Below are positions 33,538 through 46,546 of a stretch of DNA of 64,000 nucleotides, in pieces. Below the pieces are notes generated by a model, which worked only from the letters and a program-made list of their open reading frames with translations, ran no database searches and was not told the DNA's origin. How positions within the stretch are numbered: the first letter of the stretch is position 1; every line of letters starts with the position of its first letter. Source of the stretch: Pyricularia pennisetigena (lineage: Eukaryota > Ascomycota > Sordariomycetes > Magnaporthales > Pyriculariaceae); assembly GCF_004337985.1 (NCBI RefSeq), contig NC_043741.1, forward strand, positions 6,210,417 through 6,274,416. Reading direction: 5' to 3'. Both the position numbers and the translations under genes were made by a program.

Positions 33538-35824
33538 ATGCAGACACACAGACATGCCAAAACAGCTAGCAACATCGGGTGGAATTGGAAGTGGGTGTGT
33601 CCTGGGTAGTACTGTGTCCACCACAGCAATAAAAAAATAAAATAGAATAAAAATTAAAACAAGAGGAATTGTTGATTATTGTTCATGCATTCGTGAGAGA
33701 TGCTTTTCTGCTACCCGCGGGTCGACCAAGACAACGAAGAACTGGTGTGGCTGGGCAAACATGGTTATCACATCCATATGTGCGGAAAAGAAGTAAGACA
33801 GCCACCTTGAAGAACTCGGTGCAACTAATTCCAGGCACCAAAAGAAGCCATGAAATTTACTAGGTGGCCTGTCAAACTCGCACGGCTGGTTATCAAATAA
33901 TTACGGAACCTACCGTAAAGTAAGTAAGGTACTTCGTACCTGCTTCGACCTACTGTAGTTGGGGCTGTTTCCCCACACTTGTGTACCTAGCCGCGTGCCT
34001 ACGTTACCTGCAACTCAAGCGTCCAGGGGAATAAACCAAAATATCTGGAGTACGTGGGTGTTTAATCAAGGTGAATGCATGCCATGGGAACAAGGCGAGT
34101 TGGAGAGCCGCCATGGAAAAGATGGACAGATGCATGACCCGGTGGCGTTTTGTTTAGCCCGTTGCTCCAAATTCTTTTTTTTTTTTTTGTATAGGTGGAC
34201 AAGGTACCGAGGCATCTTACTTAACCGCCTGTCTCCTTGCGTTTACGTTGCCGGTGCTATCCATCACTCGGTCATGTCCAACTGTTGAGGATTTGAGACT
34301 TGTGTTTGTGTCAGCATGTCTCTGTTACGACCACATTTGCGAGGGCCGTAATCGCCTGATTTGGCCCATCTCAAAGACCAAAGCAGGGGTTTGCCTGCAT
34401 CGTTTACCTGCGTCGAAAACCGAGAGTTTGCTGCCAGACCCAAAGAATAGGCCCACAACCGTTGGAATTGAAATTGCCCGTGGTCCAACGTTGGAATTGA
34501 AAGCGGTAATGGGAAGCTGAACCGACTGGCCGGCGCCTAGAGGAGCAGCTTAATGGTGAACTGTTATTATGACGGATTGACGTGGGGTGGGGGAACCCTT
34601 TTTTCCCTTTTATTCTTGTTTATATCCTTTTTACATATGTAGCTTTGTAACCATGCAAAACTGCGGACCTACCCAGGTAGGCAGGTTGTACCTGGTATCA
34701 ACCACAATTCAAATTTGCGCACTGACCTCCATCTGCTTTTGGAGAGCACAGATGAACGGCAGTTGTGAAAGAAAGATGGATAAGAATATACATAACTTAG
34801 CTTAGGTAAGGCACCGTAAACCACGCGTAAACTTCCCTCTGTGCCAGGCATTTGCTTGTTTCCTTCTAAGTTAAATAGTCTCCGCCACTTCGTCAGCTTT
34901 TCTTCTGTAGCGCCCCGAGGTTGGCTCTTTTTTAGTCACATGCGATGGCTACTTTGGAAGCAGTAATCGCAAACCTAAATACGCGAGGCGCAAGTTGGCA
35001 GGTTGGCAAGTCACAAGTAATTAGCCAGTGGAAATGTCGAGTGGATATGAAAGATATTGAACAAACAAAAGCAGAAAGAAATAATAATAAAAAGGAGCTA
35101 CTCCCGTATCCCCTTAGTACAGTAGGGCAAAAATCATAGTGGAGGGAGGGCAAAAGCCAGCGCCAAGCACGGGTTGATGGAGCGAGGTGCTGCAACCCCC
35201 ATACCCAACGTCGTATGCATGAAAAATACGTGTAAGGCACCCCTGGCATGACACGAATGGCGTCCGGGGCACGGGCGTTCAAAAAAAAAAAAACCTGAGC
35301 GAAGGCTATTAATTACGCCTGCACCACGAATGGAACCTCGGTCACGAGAAATTTACATTGCATGAAAATCGGATTTGTCTCGATTTCGTGCATCGAATAC
35401 GGATGCCGTGTATGATTCAAGAATGGTAATTCCTGTCATGGTTAGGTAGACAGTGGAATCTGTGAACCAGCAATCCATGCAATAAACAGCTTTTGTCTAT
35501 GGCGCCTACTGACCATTGGGCATCGTTTCGCAAAGACCTAAAGAAACAACAAAGCCACCTACCAAGCCATTCGTGATGGCTTCAACTCTTGCCCCCAACT
35601 CTTTGGGCACTACGAGCGAGTTCGGGATATTGTTTGTTCTTCAACAAAATGAAAAGCCACGACACTTCCCTGTTCTCAAACCCTGATTCTTAATGTGCCG
35701 GTTTGACCCGAACCGTCGCCTCAATGTGACTTGCTCCTAGCTTTTTGTCCTTTTTTCTTCGGTTAGGCGATGCCAATGTCACATTTATAGCGGAGAAATG
35801 GCACACGAGCACATGGTTCAGGAC

Positions 35825-35857
<33 letters not shown>

Positions 35858-38800
35858 CCTCTCTTCTTTTCTTTGGCGCGGCCCCGGCCTTGACTATTTG
35901 CATGGCCTTGAATTTTTTTTTGGCTGCCATGGAGCTTGGGCCGGATTGCGGACGCGGCTAGACTATAGGAACCTCGGCGTCAGAAGCAAAAAGCAATTCT
36001 ACATACCTACCATAACCTTAGTCAAGAAGTTTTGTCGAGGAATTTCGCGACAGCTTCCTGCTAGTACGGGGTATGACACAAACTGGGGCCGGCGGGTGGG
36101 TGCCCGGAGCTGTTGGGTGTGCGGGATTTCGGTTCGGTGGGGGAGGGGGTGGGAATGAGGTTGGGTGGGTGGTGTAGGTGGGGTGCAAAAGAGATGCGCC
36201 GTCACTTCTTTTTGGTTCGGAACCGAACGACAATTTTTATTTTTGACGGCCGCTTGTTGGTATCCAGCTAGACTGTCACTGTGGCAGGGAAATGTCACCA
36301 TGGTAGTAGTGACTTGACTTAAGTACCGTACCTTGCCTACCTTGGTCAATAATACGGTTGATACGTGAGTAATAGCACCGTCGAATAAATAGGTGGCCTG
36401 CTTAAAATGCCCGGAATACAACGAAGGGTAGCTAGCTGGTCATGGCTTTCGGTGATTTTTATTTTAATTGTTCTTAGATTTTTTCCCCCTCCCCGCCCAC
36501 TCACCCTTTATAATTGTGCCCATCACTCCTCAACAAAAACGAGAGTCAAATTTCTGATCAAGCACAGGAGAAAACTTCAACTGCCACTCTCGGCTGCTCC
36601 ACAACAACTATTCTCGCTTGTTTGCAGATTGTCGTGTGCAAGATTGTATGTAGCTAACGCCATGGCCCAAGCTTCCAAAAATAGACTGCCCTCCTTCACG
36701 ATCTGCTTTCCGTGCAAGAATTAGTCTAGTCTCGATAGGCAGCAGTCACGGGGCGAACTGTGAGAGAACAACCGCACGATTGTCCAGCTTCCGGGGCATT
36801 GCGACGCTGCGGCGGGATTTTCACTGTAACCTTGCAGGGTACCTCTAAACTAGGAAGCGTAGTGTCGTGCATGTTAATATAGAGTGGGATCATTGGACTA
36901 TAATGCTAGTATCCAATATCTGTTCATCCCCCTCTCTTTAGCTCATCCGGTCAATTGCTCCCATCCAACTTAGATACAAAAAAAAAAAAAAAAAAGGCCC
37001 CAGGATCGAGACGAAAGATGCTATCTTCTGGAACGCATGATATGCCGCTCCCGTCCCGCGTTGCGTCAAAAGCAGGGGACTCAATATGGCTCGTGCGTCT
37101 GCAAGGCCGTTTTGTCGTGTCAAAAAAGAAGCAAGCCATCCGAATTGGGAACGGACAAGGATTGCGTGAAAATAGGAATAAACAGAAGGCAGAGTAAAAT
37201 AAAAAAGCACAAATGGATGATTTACAGCGCTTGACGATTAATGCGTTTTACCACACAATATCCATATCAACAAAAGTGGGCGACTCGCGCATACGATCGT
37301 GAGAAAACCTCCGCTGCTTCACGTACGAGGACCCTGCGGAGCGAGCATGTTTTGGAAGACAGAAAAAAAAAGGAAAAAGGAAAAAGGAAACGGCCCGATG
37401 CGATGGAGGTATCTCGTCGGGAGGTTTATGCTCGTCTCAAAAGAATTCTTCCGAGGCTACCAGATTCGACAAGGGGTCAAAAATAGACTTCAATCAAATT
37501 GTCAGAGGAGCATGGCCTGCGGATGACGAGAGACGGCTGGCATGGGGGGGTTTAGATTCGCAGTTTACCGATCTCAGGTCTTTAGCCGCCGGGCATCGAT
37601 GCGAACTGCACCAGCCAAAGGTGCGAACCATATTATGTGTCGGATGCGCATATCCTGTGAGGGTGTGTACGACTACCAAGCTCACATCGACCGGAAAATC
37701 TCATGTTTTGCACATAGCAGTCTGCTAATATCGATATTGATGACCACCGAACCAAGATGGATGCCACCTGCCTACCTGGATAAAGGGAGGTATTTCCTTG
37801 ACGCAAAAGGCCCGTAGAACACACATGACAAGATTGACTGAGCAGCTCGAGTCATCTGAGCTTATCATATCCCACCCAAGACTGCGATTAATGCCCGAAC
37901 ATGTGTTGGTCTCATGTCGGAGTAAGGTCAAGTTAATTTTGCTCGTTTGAAGACGTGGGAGGCGATGCAGAGAGGCTCCCTGCAATCATCACGATACCGA
38001 GCGGGGTCCGAGACATCCCAGAAGTCTTAGCCCGTCCCCTGCGCCGCTGTAGCCCACCTAGGGTCGGTAGCCGAAGAGTCTTTAATAATGACGCGAGGAG
38101 GATTTGACGAAAAATCCCCATTGGCAAAAATATCATGGCAAAGAAAACTCGCCTTTTGTTTCTTTCGTCTCATCTTGACAAGCGAACCGTTGTCGTCTGA
38201 TGGGTGCCAAGTGCACTGGCCACGAGGCACGAGGATTAAACAACCCCTGCTTGCCCCGGCCAAATGGCCAATGATATCAAGGGTTTACGGGACAGCTAAG
38301 CCCTTTTTCTGCGCTCCCGTCGTTTGGAACAAGCCACTGTCGGGAACTTTTCGTCCTTTTTTTTTTTTTTTTTTCTTGGGTTCTCTATTTTCCTCTCTAC
38401 GTTATGCTCTTGTCTCTCTCCAGAAACTTCCCCAGGAGGCGTAGTGTCTTGACCTGCAAACATGAAACCAAGCCAGACGGGGTCTTCCCTTGATTGGCCG
38501 CACATATCTCGCCTATTTTATCTCATTCCCTCTCAAGGATACTAAACAGCTAACACGTGCCAAAGATGTGTACCTGGCCACAAAAAGGATGAGTGGGGTT
38601 TGCAGTAAGATTTGTCAAAATGACGGCAAGCGAAATGCAAAGGCACTATTGTCCAAGGCGCAGAGTCAATACACATGTGTGCAATAGGAGGTGAAGTACA
38701 TATTTAGAGACAAGGAGAAAAGATGCATGATACACAAGACAAGATGGGTCTACTTGTGGACAGGGGATCCGCAAAGCTAAACCCACAAGTAGGCTCGATG

Positions 38801-41522
38801 AAGAAGGAGCTGCGCCGTGGCGATCTCGAATCGATTGTGGGTCAGGTCGGCGACGTGTTGAAAGGGAAACCTGGCACAAAGTGCACCTGAATGCTGCTCT
38901 GACTAGTAAACAGTACATACAACGTATCGAAGTTTTTGCTCCGTAGTTTTAATGTCTGCACGTTATTGCTTGCTCCCTTCTTTTGCTTTTTCGCTGGGGC
39001 CGGTGGTTACAGATTTCGATGCGCTGCATACCGACTTGGGAAATTGAACAATTCGACTCCGTGCAGCAGATGGTAACCAAACTCCAAACCCCGTGACACC
39101 AGGAGCGGATGATTAAGTGGCCTCTTTCCATCCCCGTCACGGAGATTTTCACATCTGGATCCCATCCCATCACTTATCCTTTTTTTGATATTCTCATTCA
39201 TGCGAAAGATCCATGGCCCTGCCTGGGAAAGGAGAAAAAAATGTGACCCGTCCGTCTTTGGGCACACTCCCACAAGGTCCCTCTGAAAATTTAGAAGGGA
39301 GGGGGGTGTCGATTTGGCTGACTTCGACCGACATGTCAATGACATAGTAGCCCGTTCCCACCATCGAGTCTGTCCATCACGTTGCTACTAAAGAAAAAGG
39401 GTGGACGGATGCCTCGCTTTCGTTGAGGTGGTAATGTGTTAAATGACGACGACAATGCACTGCAGCCGCAACCCTCTTTTCCCCAGCCCCGTCAGCAGCT
39501 CATCGCACGCGATGTGACCAAACATACAAAAGACAAGAAAGGGGGACAAAGAAAAAAGTCACATCTAACCCAGTTCAGGTCCAGAAAAAAAAAACCAAAA
39601 AAGTTAACCCACCCGATCCCGGCCCGCGTTAATAAGATGTATTATAGGCCCAGGATCTGGGGTTCAGTGCCATGGCGTGACCACACCCACCAATTCATTC
39701 GGCCGGCCTTCCAAGGCCACTAACTGACTGGTTCGGTATGGTACGTCAGTGCCGAGCTCGAGGCTGTCAAGATTTGATGAACGCCCTTTTTCTTTCATTT
39801 ATTTTTCCCGAGCTCTTTCCCCGAAAAACACCCCGAGATCTAAGGGGCTCAAACTATACGTTGCAGATATATACCCAAATAAAATGCATGCATCAGAGGC
39901 TGTATGCATAATTGGGGTGGATGTGCGAACAGCACAAAAAAAAAGAATGGAAAAAAAAAAAGAAAATCGTCCCCGTTGACTGCAAAGGTACTTGCAAAGT
40001 ATCAGGTACAACTTGCCTGTATTAGTGGGCAACTTTTTTGGCCCTGGCGGGGGGTTTTCCGGGGCCGTGCCGAGACGAACGGTGACATGCAGAATTGCGG
40101 GAGACGATACAACTCAAGCGTTGCTTTGGGCGAGGAAGTAAGCGGCAAGGCGGTACTGAGGAGCAGAGTTGCAATCTTGTCCTCCCGCATCTGTTTTTCT
40201 TTTCTTTTCTTTTTTTGTCCTTCGTCCCATTTCTCCCATCTAGGGTTCTCTGGGTGGTCACTACAGATCTGTTGGCACAATTAAACCTGGAACTTTCGCG
40301 TCAACGGATTCCAACATGCAATGCAGCTTGCAGACATTGCGCGGCAAAATGCGACCCTGTCGTTTGAATTCGACGCACCGCACCATGTTGGCACAAATTG
40401 ATTGCCCGCTTTGGGAGACAGCATCATCGTGTCTGGGCTGCCGTAGACCGACAGGGGGTTTGACCTTTGACAAAAACAGGGACTACAACAAACCTAGCTC
40501 TGGCACTTTTTATTTTTTATTTTTATTTCTTATTTTTATTTCTTTTACCTTCCATCCCCCTTTGTAGTTGTATTTTTTTGTCCTGTTCGATTTTTTGTTA
40601 CTTTCTTTTCAATGTCGATCTCCAAATTTCACCTTGGCACGTCGGTCGTCAAGGGTCGCAAATCCGGAGAGCATGAAGAAGCCTCATTTCGCTGCTGTAG
40701 GGGCTCAAGTGGGTGATGTGATGACCTGGCCAAACCTTGTCGTTTGGTGTGGTGTTTTTTTTCCCTGCCCCTACCGAGTCAACCGCCCAGATAACTAGGC
40801 ACAGGCGTGTGCACGATTCAAGCCGAGTCCTCCGAAATTCATGCGATGCGAAGCGAGGTACGGAGAATTTTTGATTATCGCAGCGAAATAATTAAGCGGG
40901 AAAAGATTGGATGACACAAGGTCTGGCTAAAGCTCATTTCAAAACATAAAAAAAAAAAAGTGGTTATTCATTCTTCCCTCCCCTTGCAGTAGAGTGCTTT
41001 ACCATCTCCCATTATCCTTAGCAGCAGATCGCGGGATTAACCCGTGATTGATTCTTGTGAGCAAAGAGCAAAAGCAAAAGGAGCGGAACCGCCACACTTA
41101 CATACCACGTAGGACGGTAAAGCTAGTCTCTGGGATGGGGAATTGCACGGAGGATGGAGGCGGAATGATCTTCGTATGTCCAGAACCTGGAGCGGGCTCG
41201 GCGGTGGAGTATCTGGCCTGTTACGAACTGCACACGGGTTGCGGTGACAAGGCAATCCAGCCTAGCCAGGGTAATAGTGGAGTCTTTCTTCTGCTTTTCT
41301 TTTTGTCTTTTTTTTTTTTGTTTTTTTACCTTCGGCTCAGAGAGTCTAGCCCCACTTGGTAAGCGCTGGTGCGTGCGGACGGAATAATATCCGGAATTAT
41401 AAGTGCTATGATAGCCCAAGAGGATTATAATAGTACACCACCAAAGGCAGGTCCCGACCTGCTTGACGGAGTTTTAGGTGGGAAGGTGCACGTGCAACCG
41501 GCCGAGTAAGGGAAGCCAAGGC

Positions 41523-41613
41523 AGGTGGCACCAACCTAACCTACCAACCTATTGTGGGCAAGATAGGTTATTGTATCCATATCGTGTTTCCTGTGAAGTA
41601 GAAGGTGCCACCT
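41523..41613. other. Nested inverted repeats in the gene-free block
   Basis: AGGTGGCACC (41523-41532) pairs perfectly with GGTGCCACCT (41604-41613). Inside, AACCTAT and ATAGGTT (about 41545-41568) form a second perfect 7-bp stem around a ~10-nt loop. The element could fold as a two-tier stem in DNA or RNA. No gene lies nearby. Confidence 0.55.
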
Positions 41614-44171
41614 ATCTGCTTCTACAAGCCTCGCAGTGGATTGATTACCTTCCTGACCTGTCCTTGCCTCAAACAGACTGACGGCTGTCACCCGACGCCA
41701 AGTGATGGCGATCTTCACTCATCATGACTCTCACGACCAAGGGTCAATGCGAATTTGACTCGAAAACAAGAGAAAAAAAAAGCCCGTCGCAGTTGGGTTT
41801 TAGTTTTTAGTGGTTTTCGGTTTTTCTTAAACAACCCCCCCCCCCCCCCTCCCGAAAAAAAAATACCATTTACCACAGTATTCATGTTTAACCTTTATCT
41901 ATAATGAAGGGTTTCCTGTCTCTTTCTTCTATCACCTTTTCTTTTCCATGACTGGCTACGCAGGCTAGTCATTTCTTTCTTTTAATAGGGGTTCTGGGGT
42001 GGCAGATTCCAGAACGCTGGGACGCGTAGCCATTAGAGTTACTGAAACTGACTCTCTTCAATGGGTAAGGCACGCTCACCGAGGTACATTGGATGATTGA
42101 ACCCTGAAGTTCTCAGGTGTCAACATTTTAACACTAATAAGGTAAGCCTGCTGGACAGAAAAGAAAAAAAATGGCGTTCCAAGTTTATTCTTGTTCATGA
42201 CCTGTTGTCTGTGGTGATACAGGCCAAGTCTGGGTACTAGTTGTCGTTGCTAACCTCGAGTGGCCAAGATACCACCCATCTCACTTGTATCCTAGCCACA
42301 TTTGTTTCTCGCCTGCCTGCCTAGGTAGGTAAGGTACGCTTCAAGAGAACGTAGCCGAAACGGAAGATCACCTCAGACTTGGCATCTCGCGGCGGCGCGC
42401 GGTTTCGATTCACTACAGTTCATCTAATCTCCGCAACTTTTATGCGTTCCCTCTTTCCTTTCCTCCCTCTGCGGCTCTTGACGAATCAATGGGCATAGAG
42501 ATAAGGCGTATAGACTGAACAAAAAAAAAGGACGCCGTCGACCCGGTTATGCGTATTGAGCCGGTGGGACAGGCCGGGTTGGTTTCCCGCCGGCCGTCTT
42601 CCACATTATCACCCGAAGCTATGTATAGAACAGGCATGTAGTGCTGTCACAGGTCGTGGGTGAAAACTGCATGGAACTATCCTGGATGCTGCCTCGAGGG
42701 GGCGCATCGCCGCGTTTGCACAGTATAATCTACTACTGGGAGGTCCCGGAAACCCGGTAAGAAGGCTCGTCAGACCTTTGAAACCAACAATATGCTCTTT
42801 TTTAATCTGCAATTCCTTCTTGTTATATTTCTTCTTCTCGTGACTTCCTTCCGACGCCAAAATGATTGGGGTGAGAAAGCACAAGGAAGAAAAAAAAAAA
42901 AAACACAAAAAGCAGCAAGTACTGTAGGTACGGCGGGCAGGCCGGGGTTGCCCGGCAAAACCACGGTGCTTTTTTGCTTTTGCTTTTTTATGGTTCTTTA
43001 TGTCTTTTTGTCGTTGCTTTGCTGCGGAACCAAGCCCGGTGCTACCCAGCGCCCAAGGGTGATGGCTGTGAGCGCGTCCTCGTTAGGGTGACGGTGGAGG
43101 TTATGCAGTAACATGACCTCCTTGTGTGTTTCCATTCCTGAGTAGTCGACGATGGTCCTCTTACCTAAATCGATCTATGCGTTTGATTCTCTTTTTTTGT
43201 TTCTTCCCCATTTCATTCCTATTATCCTCCCTTTACCCCTTCCCATTATTCTCCTTTCTATTTTCTTTTTTTATTCTCCGTCAAAATCCGTCAACTTGTC
43301 TACTTCGTTGATAATGCTACCATGGTCCCTCCCCAGCTGCTCAGCCCACAAGGCGACTCGTGCCAACCATGCTCCCTCCCGCTTACCCCCCTGCCGACCC
43401 TCGGTCTTGTATCATTGGTGGGACTTTGCACGTCCGTCCCCGTAAAGAGACGCACTTTGAAGAACTTCTACTTCGTGCAAACAATTTGAGTGAGGTCATT
43501 ATGCACCGCACTGCCAAGATTTTACTCTCTTAATTTATTGCTCTTTTTGCTTACGGTATCTTCTCTCCCTGTTTGTCTGGTCTATATATATCCTTTTTAT
43601 TCACCCGTATAAGTTGTGGTCGTAGGTAGAATGCCACTGTCATTTGTGGATTGGTCCAACCGGGGAAGGGCATGACAAAAACAGACAAAACCAGGGCGGG
43701 GAGGCCTTTGCACCCCCCTCCCTCGGCCGGGAAGTTTTTCCTCCCCAGCCGTCCCGTGTTCCCAGTCCCGTCCCGGTCATTTGGATGAATACCCTTCCCG
43801 TCGGCTCTCTAGCATACCGGTCCGGGGACGGGGGAGGGAAAAGGAAGAGGAAGGGATCTAGGTGGCTCTTGCGGCTCATCACCAGCCTGGAGAACCTGGA
43901 GTTTAGCGCACAGCACAGCCCCCCTTCCAGATCGGGGTTCGCGAGCTGCCTTCGGGCTGATGCTGTGACGCAAGAGTCCCAAGTCTAAAGTTATGTTGCC
44001 TTTATCTTAGATTCGGGGCGATCGGATCTATAATTGTCAGGAATGCTATAATCTCATCATTCTGCTTTCTTAAATTTTTTCCTGTATCATGCCTCATTAT
44101 TTTTAGTAGGACTATCTTTGCATCATGAAACTCGACAACTTCCCTGCCCACATTCCCGCTTTGTCATGCAA

Positions 44172-44212
<41 letters not shown>

Positions 44213-45107
44213 NNNNNNNNNNNNNNNNNNNNNNNNNNNNNNNNNNNNNNNNNNNNNNNNNNNNNNNNNNNNNNNNNNNNNNNNNNNNNNNNNNNNNNNN
44301 NNNNNNNNNNNNNNNNNNNNNNNNNNNNNNNNNNNNNNNNNNNNNNNNNNNNNNNNNNNNNNNNNNNNNNNNNNNNNNNNNNNNNNNNNNNNNNNNNNNN
44401 NNNNNNNNNNNNNNNNNNNNNNNNNNNNNNNNNNNNNNNNNNNNNNNNNNNNNNNNNNNNNNNNNNNNNNNNNNNNNNNNNNNNNNNNNNNNNNNNNNNN
44501 NNNNNNNNNNNNNNNNNNNNNNNNNNNNNNNNNNNNNNNNNNNNNNNNNNNNNNNNNNNNNNNNNNNNNNNNNNNNNNNNNNNNNNNNNNNNNNNNNNNN
44601 NNNNNNNNNNNNNNNNNNNNNNNNNNNNNNNNNNNNNNNNNNNNNNNNNNNNNNNNNNNNNNNNNNNNNNNNNNNNNNNNNNNNNNNNNNNNNNNNNNNN
44701 NNNNNNNNNNNNNNNNNNNNNNNNNNNNNNNNNNNNNNNNNNNNNNNNNNNNNNNNNNNNNNNNNNNNNNNNNNNNNNNNNNNNNNNNNNNNNNNNNNNN
44801 NNNNNNNNNNNNNNNNNNNNNNNNNNNNNNNNNNNNNNNNNNNNNNNNNNNNNNNNNNNNNNNNNNNNNNNNNNNNNNNNNNNNNNNNNNNNNNNNNNNN
44901 NNNNNNNNNNNNNNNNNNNNNNNNNNNNNNNNNNNNNNNNNNNNNNNNNNNNNNNNNNNNNNNNNNNNNNNNNNNNNNNNNNNNNNNNNNNNNNNNNNNN
45001 NNNNNNNNNNNNNNNNNNNNNNNNNNNNNNNNNNNNNNNNNNNNNNNNNNNNNNNNNNNNNNNNNNNNNNNNNNNNNNNNNNNNNNNNNNNNNNNNNNNN
45101 NNNNNNN
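44213..45107. other. Assembly gap (895 N) flanked by poly-A on both sides
   Basis: 895 undetermined bases, bordered on the left by A39 plus C and on the right by A18. Open frames read through the gap are meaningless. Confidence 1.
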
Positions 45108-46546
45108 AAAAAAAAAAAAAAAAAAGGTCGATTCCCTTTCGTCCGATCACAGGGACAAAAGGCAAGTGGCGGCAACTTTTCCAACCTAAACATCTCTTGT
45201 GGCCCATTCCTGGCTCGGTTCTCCGTCAGCACGGTCCAGAATGCGATTGGTACAAACAAAGTGAACCATGAGACATGTTGTAAGGTGTGTCCGAGTAACA
45301 CAGTAGAAGTTAGTTCAAAGTTGGATTTCCAGTACCGACGGATCACACAGATCACCGGCCGATAGGCCAAAAATTAAGACCAAAAAGAATACTACCTGCA
45401 ACCACAACTAACGAAACCGATTCCGTTACACAACACACCACCATAAGTCTGCTTCACGAATCCCTAAATTGTATTCAGGTTGTCTCACCTCCAGAGTGAA
45501 CCCTGATCTTGGGATATACGGAACTTTGCATGTGAAAAAAAAAAAAAAAAAAAAACACATGCGGTTTGAGGCCTGATGAGCCCTTGTATGCTTGTGGTGT
45601 TGGTGCTGTTGTAGAATGTTGACACCTAACATACAAGTAAAAGAGTACAAAGTGTTGCGCTCCCTATCACTCCTAGAAATGAATGATATAGTGGAAGATA
45701 CCCTTCTATATTCCAGACCATAGCTTTCTTGCGTCGCAACAGACGACATGAAACTCTACATTTACCCCTAGTCCTCCGCCTATCGACCTTCGTAATCCCC
45801 AAGAACTGGGTTGACACGCTCGGCCCATCTCTGCAGCCTGGGTAAACACACAGGACCTGGTAGCCGGAGGTTATACCTTCGGGATTATCTGCATCTACCG
45901 CTGGCTGCACCTCCATAATCTCCTTAAACCTAGTTGACCCTCGCTCCTTCATTACACAGGGATGTACTCATCGCAGTGTGACCTTCATTAGGCCGCATCC
46001 CGGAGCAAAAGATGTGAAGGGGTGTGAAGGTTGTATACCCGCAACAATGGGTGGCTTTGCGGTGGTATGCCCTTGTCAAATCTGGACAAAGGCGGGACTT
46101 AAATCGATCCCGTCGGGCGAATGATGTTCTCGGCACAAAAACCCAAATATTCAAGACATTTTGTACAGCCTGAAAATTGATTACATGCCCCTCTCACTGG
46201 TTTCCACCTTGTGCGCCTGTGATACTTACTGACTGAAGATGAGCGGTGAATTGCGTCAAAAGGCAGCAAACACAATCAGCTCCAGAATCTAACAGGAAAG
46301 AAAATCCCCGCAGCATGTCTGAGCCACGGGCAATCGTAGTGATTACACCTCGCTCGCTTGCCTGATGGAAACGTTGTCCCCATAGGTGAGTCTCTGAGAC
46401 ATGGATCCTCTGGCCACGGAATGATCTTCAAGTCTGCATCTTGATAGACAACCAACGAGCCCCGGGCTGATGATTGGGCGTAACACGTTGCGCAGGTACC
46501 TTAGGTAAAAAAAAAAAAAAAAAAAAAGAAGAAGGCTGCTGCGGCT

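Larger units (their letters stand above)
30507..46546. other. 16-kb block with no supportable gene
   Basis: No frame in this block shows a recognisable protein, consistent codon use or a splice pattern joining frames, on either strand. The left part (about 30.5-32.5 kb) presumably holds the promoter and leader of the Zn2Cys6 gene; the right end (46.2-46.5 kb) holds the 3' region of Lon. The rest has simple repeats (TGGA units at 31568-31580 and 31613-31632), long A/T runs (31770-31801, 35827-35857, 44173-44211, 45108-45125, 45535-45555, 46507-46527), a C run at 41835-41850, TAGGTAGGTA motifs and small inverted repeats. Base composition looks ordinary rather than AT-biased, so it is not an obviously RIP-degraded transposon. 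Two assembly gaps (33466-33537, 44213-45107) hide sequence. A non-coding RNA or a gene lost in the gap cannot be excluded. Confidence 0.55.

Noticed and set aside
44118..45370. Long open frames of 350-415 codons on both strands
   Set aside because: They are made almost entirely of undetermined bases in the 895-N gap plus poly-A/poly-T.
45626..45952. 108-codon minus-strand frame in the gene-free block
   Set aside because: It has a less biased composition than its neighbours, but I recognise no family and find no splice sites that extend it; evidence is insufficient.
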